Shown here: positions 15,817 through 23,452 of the stretch, piece by piece
How positions within the stretch are numbered: the first letter of the stretch is position 1
Layout: each line of letters begins with the position of its first letter
Source: Rickettsiales bacterium
Lineage (GTDB): Bacteria; Pseudomonadota; Alphaproteobacteria; Rickettsiales; UBA1997
Assembly (NCBI GenBank): GCA_018969185.1
Contig: JAGWYT010000014.1
Span: forward strand, 1-37,983
DNA: 37,983 bases
Direction of reading: 5' to 3'
Program-made: the position numbers and the translations under genes
The notes under the pieces: model-generated
Databases searched by the model: none
Told to the model about the DNA's origin: nothing
Seen by the model: the letters and a program-made list of their open reading frames with translations, nothing else

Positions 15817-18654
15817 ATGCGTCCTAAATATCCTGAAAATTTAGCAATTGTTGATCGAGTTAGAAGTGGCGAGGAAGCAGAAAGATATGATGAAGTTTTT
15901 CCTATTATGAGTATTTCAAAAACTTTCTGTGGAGTTATTTCAACATTAATGGCTGTTGATGGGAAATTTGGTAATAAAGGAATTGATGCCAAATTAAGTG
16001 AAGTTCTTTTGAAAGCTCAAGAAAATTATCCAGCAAGATCAGATAAAATTTTTGGCTATCTTGAGATGCTTGAAAATAAAGGTTTGAGTGATGTTAAAAT
16101 TTCAGAAATATTAACTCATACAAGTGGTATTGATGATGATCGTGATACAATTTTTGATGCTTATAAAAATGAAACAGCATTAAAGTTTTTTGAAGATAAA
16201 TTAAGTGGCGTTAGAGAAGATTTTGTTGGTAAATATCATTATTCCAATGATGGATATACTTTGATGGAGGAAATAATTAATCTTGCTTCAGACTCAGGAA
16301 ATTATAGGCAAGAGCTGCAAGAAAAGATTTTTGATAAATTAGATCTTCGAAATACCAAACCTGTAACTGAATCACCAAGTGCTTGGGAAAAATTTGGACC
16401 AACTGTCTTTTTACCGGGACATAAAATTGGTCCAACAACAACCATTGAAAATCATACGATTATTAGAGCAGATAAAGATCATCCACTTGGTCAAATACCT
16501 TTGGCTTCAGCTGGGCTATGTTCTACAATTAATGATCTTAAAAAATATTCTGTAGAGTTGCTAAAATTCACAACTGGTAAAGAAAATGTTTTTACTGATA
16601 AAACAACAGAAGTGGCGGAAATTTATAGTAAACATCTTACAGAGAGAGCAAATGGTTTCTACTCTATAGGAATTTGTTTTGTTCCAAGTGATGAAGGTAA
16701 TTTTACCATTTTTCATGGTGGTGGATTTAATACCAATAAAAGCTGGATGGAAGTGGAAACAGCTTGTAAATTTGATGATTTTAAAGAAGGAAAGAAAATT
16801 GATTTTACAGAAGATGCTGATTTAAAAATGAAGATTTTTATGCATCAGCAGGATTCTATTCTTGCAAATGTTTTACTGCCTAAAAGTAAAGGTGTAGAGG
16901 GTGTAGATCAATTTATCATTGATAATTTTCTTGATGAAAATGGCATAATTGACAGTGAAAAAATAATCAAAGCTTTTCCAAATATTGAAACAATTGATAA
17001 GTTAATTGCTGATCAAAAAGCCTTAAAATCTTGGACTAAAAAAGGAAATCATATGAAACCATCTTTTAAAATACTATCTCGTTTAGGAAATCTTGATGAA
17101 GAGATTTTTATTCCTCCAGTGGTTGATTTAGCGGACGGTCGTAAGTTAGAATATTGTGGTGATAAAACAGGTGGTGGCACTGCTGGTGCTTTTTATCAAG
17201 ATGAAAGTGGTAAAAAATATATTGCCAAATTTTCTTCTTATAATGCAGAAAAAACTGACAAACAAGCTTCTGTGCCTCGTAGTGAATATTATGAAGTAAT
17301 GTTAAATAATATTTTTCGATCTGTTCTTGGTGATAAAGCGGCTCCAAAAGAAACAGTGATTGGTCATTATTCTTATATGTCAGAAGAGCCTTATAACGAT
17401 GGCACAAAATATCCATGTTTTGTTGCTTCACTAGTTTCAGGTTACAAAAACATTTCTGATTTTGGTAAGGAAGAGATTCTTGGTTATGGTAAATCTGAAG
17501 AAGAAGAGGAGAAAAAAATTCATCGCGAAAAATTTCATAAATTTTTTCCACTAATTTGTTTAGTGATGAATGATGATATTTATGATGATAATTTTGGTGT
17601 TGATGCTGAAGGTAATCCAATAAATATTGATCTTGGCCTTACCCCGCCATTTTTATTTAGAGAGCAGCAAGAAAACATTTCTCAAGTTGATCAATTGGCA
17701 TCTTATATTTCACATAATAATCCTTTTGGTGGTCAGCATTTTAGAAGAAAATTTTTTGAAGAAGTAAGCTATGTTTCTTTGCTGGATGGGGTCAAAGCCA
17801 TTCTTGATAATAAAGATAAATTGCTTTTTGAGGTTGATAAAATAATTGAGCAAATTGCTTTGGATGATTCAATAATTCATGAGCAGAAAGGTTTGATACA
17901 AGAGAATTTTATGACTATTAAATCTTCTCTATCAAGTCGTATCACATATTTAGAGGAAAAGTTCAGCTCTGATTTAACAGATCTTGAAGCAAATCGTGAA
18001 AGATTCTCCTCAATAAAATGGAAGGATTATGAAAAATTTCAGGAAATTCTAAGTAACTCACGAAGCTTTGAAAATAAAACAGCAACAGATGCTGCGAATA
18101 ATAATATTCGTGCTATTGCTCAGATTCTTGGAATTGAAGGTGAAGATATTTCTGAGTTAAGAAAAGAAATTTTTGCTGCTAATATTTCTGATAAAAAAGA
18201 TGATTTGAAAAAATTTGCGCAAAAGAATTGGGTGTTACATATTGCAGCAATGAATAGCGATGTAGATATGACAAAATGGTTGCTTGAAAATGATATTGCA
18301 GATGTTTCGCAACGTTATATGAAACGTAATCATAATATTGAATATCGTGCTTATACTCCTCTCTCAATTGCAATTTCATCCTTTTATGATAAGCGTGCAG
18401 ATCACGTTACTGATCTTACAAAAACGCAATCTATGATAAAGATTTTAGGTGATGAATTTCTAAAGAAAAATCCACAAGCAAAAGAAGAAGGATATGAAAT
18501 AAACCCTGATAATATTTGGCCTTTGCGTATGACAAAACTTTCTTTAGAAAGATATGAACAGGATCGTGCCGCAACTGTAATTCAAAGTGCATTTAAATCA
18601 CATTCTGTTAGGAAGTTGAAGAGTGAGCAAGAAAAAGGATCTGTAGATGTATAA
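15817..18654 (+). CDS. Putative secreted effector: serine hydrolase + kinase-like + ankyrin-like + IQ motif
   Basis: I know of no named protein with this architecture of 945 aa. About residues 20-320 form a beta-lactamase/DD-peptidase-like serine hydrolase with SISK (Ser32, Lys35), YSN (142-144) and FHGGG (His300 region), which are the three motifs of that fold. About 440-700 look like a protein/PI-kinase or HipA-like fold: a glycine-rich TGGGTAGAF, a Lys near 471 in YIAKF, EYYEVMLNNIF as a possible helix-C Glu, NDDIYDDNFGVD as catalytic loop (586 on) and NIDLG (Asp605) in the DFG place. About 800-870 contain one or two ankyrin-like helices (LHIAAMNSDVDMTKWLLEND). The C-terminus carries AATVIQSAFKSHSVRKLK (918-935), a good IQ calmodulin-binding motif. 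No signal peptide or membrane helix is seen, so delivery would be by a dedicated secretion system. Domain calls are by motif only. Confidence 0.7.
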   Translation: MRPKYPENLAIVDRVRSGEEAERYDEVFPIMSISKTFCGVISTLMAVDGKFGNKGIDAKLSEVLLKAQENYPARSDKIFGYLEMLENKGLSDVKISEILTHTSGIDDDRDTIFDAYKNETALKFFEDKLSGVREDFVGKYHYSNDGYTLMEEIINLASDSGNYRQELQEKIFDKLDLRNTKPVTESPSAWEKFGPTVFLPGHKIGPTTTIENHTIIRADKDHPLGQIPLASAGLCSTINDLKKYSVELLKFTTGKENVFTDKTTEVAEIYSKHLTERANGFYSIGICFVPSDEGNFTIFHGGGFNTNKSWMEVETACKFDDFKEGKKIDFTEDADLKMKIFMHQQDSILANVLLPKSKGVEGVDQFIIDNFLDENGIIDSEKIIKAFPNIETIDKLIADQKALKSWTKKGNHMKPSFKILSRLGNLDEEIFIPPVVDLADGRKLEYCGDKTGGGTAGAFYQDESGKKYIAKFSSYNAEKTDKQASVPRSEYYEVMLNNIFRSVLGDKAAPKETVIGHYSYMSEEPYNDGTKYPCFVASLVSGYKNISDFGKEEILGYGKSEEEEEKKIHREKFHKFFPLICLVMNDDIYDDNFGVDAEGNPINIDLGLTPPFLFREQQENISQVDQLASYISHNNPFGGQHFRRKFFEEVSYVSLLDGVKAILDNKDKLLFEVDKIIEQIALDDSIIHEQKGLIQENFMTIKSSLSSRITYLEEKFSSDLTDLEANRERFSSIKWKDYEKFQEILSNSRSFENKTATDAANNNIRAIAQILGIEGEDISELRKEIFAANISDKKDDLKKFAQKNWVLHIAAMNSDVDMTKWLLENDIADVSQRYMKRNHNIEYRAYTPLSIAISSFYDKRADHVTDLTKTQSMIKILGDEFLKKNPQAKEEGYEINPDNIWPLRMTKLSLERYEQDRAATVIQSAFKSHSVRKLKSEQEKGSVDV

Positions 18655-18674
18655 CGGAATAAATTGTAGTGGAT

Positions 18675-18798
18675 ACATAATCTTATTCGCTGTTTGAGAC
18701 TTGTGTTGAGCCTGACGAAACATTGTCGAAACCAAGAATAAGATTATGTGCAAAAGCTTCTCTTGGTTTCGACTTCGCTCAACCAGCGAGAAGCTTTT
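18675..18798. repeat. Bipartite hairpin repeat, family A, copy 4
   Basis: The first hairpin has 14-bp perfect arms, ACATAATCTTATTC (18675-18688) with GAATAAGATTATGT (18736-18749). The second pairs AAAAGCTTCTC (18752-18762) with GAGAAGCTTTT (18788-18798) and is followed by more Ts. The core TTGTGTTGAGCCTGACGAAA and the CTTGGTTTCGACTTCGCTCA segment match the other copies. Lying 20 nt after the effector stop and ending in a T run, it could serve as its rho-independent terminator. Confidence 0.88.
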
Positions 18799-18835
18799 TT
18801 GTCAGTGACAATTACGATTAATTACTACCATTGTA

Positions 18836-18923
18836 GGACGAGGTCTCCTGACCACTTTATTGCTTTCATGTTCTATTGTAATTTTCTGAAATGAACATGT
18901 GGACTGGCTCAGAGACCCAGTCC
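18836..18923. repeat. Palindromic repeat, family C, copy 2 (decayed)
   Basis: This matches the element at 157-244: GGACGAGGTC, then TTCATG, TATTGTAATTTT and GAAATGAACATGTGGACTGG, ending in GAGACCCAGTCC. Both hairpins have lost perfect pairing through single-base changes, and the left one is nearly gone. It sits between the effector gene and the ankyrin gene, next to a family A repeat. Confidence 0.75.
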
Positions 18924-18929
18924 AGCCTA

Positions 18930-19200
18930 GGGATCTATATCAAGAATGGAAAATGTAAGTATACTGTTTCCCGTTAATTCTTAATAAATCATAGAGAGTA
19001 ATAAATTACTCTTGTTATGCTCCCCAAAAATCAAAATATTATAATGACAGATTTGTATTTAATTGATCTGTGATGAGAGATTTATTTTGCATTTAAAAGG
19101 AGGTAAATTTAGGTTCAAAAATTGTGAACAAAATTTGTATAAATTTTGTTCGAAATTTTAACAAGAAATCCAATCTAAAGTTATTTAGACCTCTTACATC
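18930..19200 (+). promoter_or_regulatory. Leader of the ankyrin operon with two palindromes and an orphan Shine-Dalgarno
   Basis: No gene is found here. Two perfect palindromes are present: AGAGTAAT-AA-ATTACTCT (18995-19012) and GAACAAAATTT-GTAT-AAATTTTGTTC (19126-19151). Between them lies AAAAGGAGGT (19095-19104), a near-perfect ribosome binding site with no usable start codon after it. The nearest GTG (19124) opens only a short frame that runs into the ankyrin gene out of frame. The dyads may be operator sites or leader hairpins for the gene starting at 19201, which itself has no good ribosome binding site close by. Confidence 0.4.
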
Positions 19201-22200
19201 ATGCCTATTTCTAGCGTTCCTAATCCAATACGTAAAAAAATTAATTCACTTAATGATCTGCAGGTAAGGATGCTTGTTTCGCAGGCATTAGATCAGCAAA
19301 GAAGGATTTCAGGTGAGGTTACGGCAAATGATGATTTAAGACAGGCTTTGTCTTATTGGTCTAAATTGGAGAGGCAAAAGATTAGTTATGGTGATGCAAG
19401 CATTGATGAAACAATGGAGGTTGCTCGCGAAATTTTTGGTAAAGAATCTTTGAAAAGTGACAGCGAGTTTGCTAATTACATCAAGAGTTTTGCGAAGACC
19501 AATTCTGCTGAATCTGCGCAGTTAATGAAGCTTTTTTGTAGTTGCCTAGTTTTGGCTGACGCAAAAACCCCAGAGCAACAAGAAGAATTTTTTCTGTCAT
19601 TTCCGCCATCTGGAGATGACTTACATTGTCTTGATGGAACCAAAGAAAGATTAGAAATTATAGAGCGAAATTTATCTTCGAATAAACCTTTTTCTCCATT
19701 TGTTGAAGCTAGTGATTCGGTAATGCGTAATATAGCTGATGCTTTGAAATATGATATAAAAGAAGGTAATCAGGTGCACATACCTAAATATTTTGAGAAA
19801 AGCTTATCTCTTATAGATGATCATGTTTCTCCTTATGCTCAATCACAAATTCCTTTTGCGAAGTCGACCAGATTTCATAGGGATTACTCAGAGATGTTTA
19901 AGGAATTTGCGCTTGTCGATATTGGTCGTTTATTGGAAGGTAGGTTTAAGGAAATTAATGAAACTATTCATGATCTCAAATCAAAACTTCCTCGTCGAAA
20001 TTTTACAGCGATAAAAGAGGACGATAACGATGCTCTTAGAGAAATTCGATTAGGGTTGAAGAAGTTTGGTGATAATTTTCTTGTTGAGGATGAGAGAGAA
20101 GGTGTTGTTTCCTATTCACTAAATAAAAATGCTTTGAACGGAGCTGGTTTTGATTTGCCGTGTTTAAGATTTTTAGATAAAGTGAAAAGCGCGCCTAATT
20201 TTGTTGAAGGCGGAATGGTTCCTGCGGATGAAGGTTTAATTGAATGTCGGAAATCTCTTTTAGAATCCAAAAATATTTTTTCCACTGAAGGAGTAAATAA
20301 TCTTGCTATATTGGCTAACAGAGGAACTCCAAACGATAAGGTGTTTGCATTAGATATTATTTGGATGCTTGGTCAGCAATTACTAAGCTCAAGTAATAGA
20401 ATTTTTTTTGATACGGTTGATTCGATATTACAAAATAATCCGAATTTTTTTCATGAAACGCGCGAAGAGTTAGAAAAATTTCTGCCAGGATATTCAAAGA
20501 AAATAGATGATATTTTACAGCATAGTCATTTTCTTGAGCATGATGGTTACTTTAATCAGGTTGATGGTGAGGGTAGTGAATTTTACGATCTAATAGATTG
20601 CGGGTATGATACTGACACTATCTTGCGTAAGATTGCATCTTTTCCTAGTGTCGATGAGTTGAATAGGGATCTTAATGTTACGAATGAAGAAGGTGAGATT
20701 CATCAACAAAATGCCAAGTCTTGCCGAAGACTTGTCAATCGTCCCGATTTAGGTAATATTTTGGAAGCCTTTAAAGATAAGGCTGCTGGTTTTGAGTTGA
20801 ATCAGCAATTCGTTGAAGTTTGTTTATACTTTTTGGAAAACCAAAGAAATTTGGATGATTATTGCGCTGTAGTCAAAGCGATTGGAAATATTTCGTCATT
20901 TACAGGATCAAGAATTTTTCATTTGTTAGCTGAATCAAATAGGGGTGACTTAATCCGCGATTTGGCGCCGATGATTCAAGATCATCAGGAGGTTTTGTTG
21001 AAAGATTTCGCAGGTGAATTTCCGTTAGATCTTGCGGTTAGAAAGGGTAGCGGAGATTTCATTGCTGAGGTGTTTAAAATTCTTAGTCCGAGAGATGGAG
21101 ATCATCCGCTTTTAAGTTGCGGTGGTAAATCGCTTTCGTGTTTGGCTGCCAAATATGGACAGGTTGAGAGTATTGATGCTTTGTATGAAAGTGAATATGA
21201 CATTTTTGCTCAAGATAGCCTTGGTCATAATGCTGTACATTATGCTGTATGCTATGATAAAAAAAAGATTCTCGATAAATTGTTGGAGTTTTCTTCTAAT
21301 CCTTTTAGTACTCTTGATGGTATTAACGCGCAAAACTCAGAAGGTAAAACCCCACTTCTATTTGCGTTTGAACGAGATAAGAAAGATTTGATTGCATGGA
21401 TGTATCAACATGGCGCCAATCCATTAATTCCAGATGCTCATGGGGTCTCTCCAATCTCACTAGTGCTTGATAGACACGATCCAAAGCCATTGAGAGAATT
21501 AGCAAAAGCTGGGTTTGATCTGAGTATGTATGATAAAGAAAGCGGCACAACCCTAATATATAGATTATTAAAATCTGGAAGAAGCGATGCTGTTGGAACC
21601 CTAATTGAAGCTGGTTATAATATTAATGCTTGTGACCGTCGTATTGGTGGAACGTTGGCGCATTATGCGGTTGAAAAAGATTTTTCGATACTTCCTAGTC
21701 TCAAGTCTTTTGGTGCTTATTTGTCTACTCCAGATCTAAAAGGTATTACTCCTTTAATAAAGGCTGTTAAGTCAGATTCGAAGGAGGCGGTTGGAGTGCT
21801 TATGGGATTGAATCCAGATCTTCGCAAAGAGTTTAAAATTGCTTTCGATTCAGGTAAGGATGAGTCTGTGGCGATTTTGCTTCGTTTAGGATTCGACATT
21901 AATTCCAAAAATTCTGATGGCGCAACAATGCTTCACGAAATTGTTGCTGAAAGAAACGAAAACATCAATGGCACAAGAAACTATTCCGATGAGTTTCTTC
22001 GTCTGATGAAATTAGGTGCCAATCCTTCGATTGTTGATAGTAATGGGTTTGCTGCCGATTATTTGGCCATAAAAAACGGAATGACCGCAGTTGCATCTGC
22101 TATTCATGACGATCGTTTTCATTCAATTATTATTGATGCGATAGATAAAGGTGATGTTAGGATGCTTGCACAATTAAAGCATTACAGTAACTACAAATCT

Positions 22201-22611
22201 TTAGATGATCCAGAGCGAGAAGATGTAATGTCGAATCGCTGTCATATTTACGCACATCATGCCAAGAAGATTGGTGCCAGTGATGAGGTGCAAGATTTCA
22301 TCAAGATAGTTGTCGACAAGAAAAAGAAAAAACAAGAACAACAAGAAGAAAAACTTGATGCCGATCTCCAAGCTATTTGGGATGGTGAGGAGGATGAGAA
22401 GAGTAGTCACAAAATGGAACCACCATCATCACCAAATTCTGGTAGTGTTCGTATTGCAGAAACTTCCCAAGTTGCTCCTCCTCCTCAGCCTGCTGTGGAA
22501 ATTTCATCTGGAGTTATTAATTCCGAAGGATATTCTATTGCGTCTGCAGCCACTACATTATCTGGTGGTGGAAAACCTGCAGCAAATGACAATTCAATTG
22601 GAAAATCATAA
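19201..22611 (+). CDS. Large ankyrin-repeat protein, putative effector
   Basis: This 1136-aa protein has a helical N-terminal region (about 1-600) that I cannot assign. It is followed by roughly ten degenerate ankyrin repeats between about 600 and 1000. Clear units include DSLGHNAVHYAVCYDKKKIL, NSEGKTPLLFAFERDKKDLI, GGTLAHYAVEKDFSILPSLK and NSDGATMLHEIVAERNENIN. A Lys/Gln/Glu-rich charged helix (about 1040-1060) and a low-complexity Ser/Pro-rich tail (EPPSSPNSGS, APPPQPAVE) end the protein. No signal peptide is seen. Ankyrin proteins of this size in host-associated Alphaproteobacteria often bind host proteins after secretion, which is inference here. The next ankyrin gene starts directly after its TAA (TAAATG), so the two are one operon. 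A leader with two palindromes precedes it. Confidence 0.8.
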   Translation: MPISSVPNPIRKKINSLNDLQVRMLVSQALDQQRRISGEVTANDDLRQALSYWSKLERQKISYGDASIDETMEVAREIFGKESLKSDSEFANYIKSFAKTNSAESAQLMKLFCSCLVLADAKTPEQQEEFFLSFPPSGDDLHCLDGTKERLEIIERNLSSNKPFSPFVEASDSVMRNIADALKYDIKEGNQVHIPKYFEKSLSLIDDHVSPYAQSQIPFAKSTRFHRDYSEMFKEFALVDIGRLLEGRFKEINETIHDLKSKLPRRNFTAIKEDDNDALREIRLGLKKFGDNFLVEDEREGVVSYSLNKNALNGAGFDLPCLRFLDKVKSAPNFVEGGMVPADEGLIECRKSLLESKNIFSTEGVNNLAILANRGTPNDKVFALDIIWMLGQQLLSSSNRIFFDTVDSILQNNPNFFHETREELEKFLPGYSKKIDDILQHSHFLEHDGYFNQVDGEGSEFYDLIDCGYDTDTILRKIASFPSVDELNRDLNVTNEEGEIHQQNAKSCRRLVNRPDLGNILEAFKDKAAGFELNQQFVEVCLYFLENQRNLDDYCAVVKAIGNISSFTGSRIFHLLAESNRGDLIRDLAPMIQDHQEVLLKDFAGEFPLDLAVRKGSGDFIAEVFKILSPRDGDHPLLSCGGKSLSCLAAKYGQVESIDALYESEYDIFAQDSLGHNAVHYAVCYDKKKILDKLLEFSSNPFSTLDGINAQNSEGKTPLLFAFERDKKDLIAWMYQHGANPLIPDAHGVSPISLVLDRHDPKPLRELAKAGFDLSMYDKESGTTLIYRLLKSGRSDAVGTLIEAGYNINACDRRIGGTLAHYAVEKDFSILPSLKSFGAYLSTPDLKGITPLIKAVKSDSKEAVGVLMGLNPDLRKEFKIAFDSGKDESVAILLRLGFDINSKNSDGATMLHEIVAERNENINGTRNYSDEFLRLMKLGANPSIVDSNGFAADYLAIKNGMTAVASAIHDDRFHSIIIDAIDKGDVRMLAQLKHYSNYKSLDDPEREDVMSNRCHIYAHHAKKIGASDEVQDFIKIVVDKKKKKQEQQEEKLDADLQAIWDGEEDEKSSHKMEPPSSPNSGSVRIAETSQVAPPPQPAVEISSGVINSEGYSIASAATTLSGGGKPAANDNSIGKS

Positions 22612-23325
22612 ATGAGCAGAAATTCTCCCTCAGATTTTGTTAATGAAGTTGCTGACTTTTTGCAATTATCAAGAATAGGTGACTTAACTTCGATGAAAGA
22701 AATAAAAGCCAAAAGCAATATTGATGTTAATTCTGTAAGTGTTACCGGCCATACAGCATTGATGTTTGCTTCAATAGGCAGTGTTGCTTCAGTGATTCAT
22801 CCAGATTCTTTTTCTCACAGAGAAATAGCGACTCCTGCAGAAATTACAGAGTGGTTGTTATCGCAAGGAGCAGACCAAAATTTAGTCGATAAAAACGGAT
22901 ATAGAGCGATTCATTACGCCGCGAAAAATGGACTAAAAGATGTTGTTGAGATTCTAATAGAGAATAATAAATTCTTAATTGAAAGCAATGTTAAAGGATG
23001 GCGACCACTTCATTTTGCGGCAGCTAATAATCACCTCGATTTGGCTGACTTTCTAATCAGCAAAGGAGCTGAAGTTAATGCTGAAATCGATTATGAAGGC
23101 AGAAAATATCGTGTACTAGATTTAGTTGGGCATATCCCATTAGAGTCTGATAGAGAGGAGATGAGTCAATTAATTTTAAGGAAATCAGCTATTACAATGA
23201 CTACAGGAGAGGTATTATCATTAATGTCATCAAGAATTATTGAGCCAATTCCAGAAGGGGGATTATCATTACCAAGGGCCAGAAGTTTGAGTGATGATAA
23301 ATCAGAGGGTGTAGAGTTAGGCTAA
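22612..23325 (+). CDS. Small ankyrin-repeat protein
   Basis: This 237-aa protein has three to four ankyrin repeats, from about residue 43 to 165: TGHTALMFASIGS, then an insertion, DKNGYRAIHYAAKNGLKDVV, VKGWRPLHFAAANNHLDLAD and a last unit ending near LVGHIPLES. The second and third match the consensus well (GxxxxHYAAxxG). The C-terminal 60 residues are Ser-rich and without a known domain. Its ATG follows the stop of the 1136-aa ankyrin gene with no gap, so the pair is co-expressed and may act together on a host target. No signal peptide or membrane segment is seen. The stretch 23326-23452 after it holds no recognisable feature. Confidence 0.82.
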   Translation: MSRNSPSDFVNEVADFLQLSRIGDLTSMKEIKAKSNIDVNSVSVTGHTALMFASIGSVASVIHPDSFSHREIATPAEITEWLLSQGADQNLVDKNGYRAIHYAAKNGLKDVVEILIENNKFLIESNVKGWRPLHFAAANNHLDLADFLISKGAEVNAEIDYEGRKYRVLDLVGHIPLESDREEMSQLILRKSAITMTTGEVLSLMSSRIIEPIPEGGLSLPRARSLSDDKSEGVELG

Positions 23326-23452
23326 CCCCAGTTGTGCTTAACAAAAATCTCTCAAACCTTTAAAACATTAATTTTCTCTTACGCTCATCTATTTTACAAT
23401 TAAGAATAGAGATCCTCGAAATTATTCGCATTGCAAGGATGAACTTAAGTGT

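Noticed and set aside
17108-17620. 170-codon open frame on the minus strand rich in His, Gln and Tyr
   Set aside because: It lies entirely within the kinase-like region of the effector gene, and its composition is what the reverse of that AT-rich gene produces.
19124-19260. Short GTG frame after the orphan Shine-Dalgarno
   Set aside because: The spacing is about 19 nt, it runs out of frame through the ankyrin start, and its residues show no protein-like pattern.
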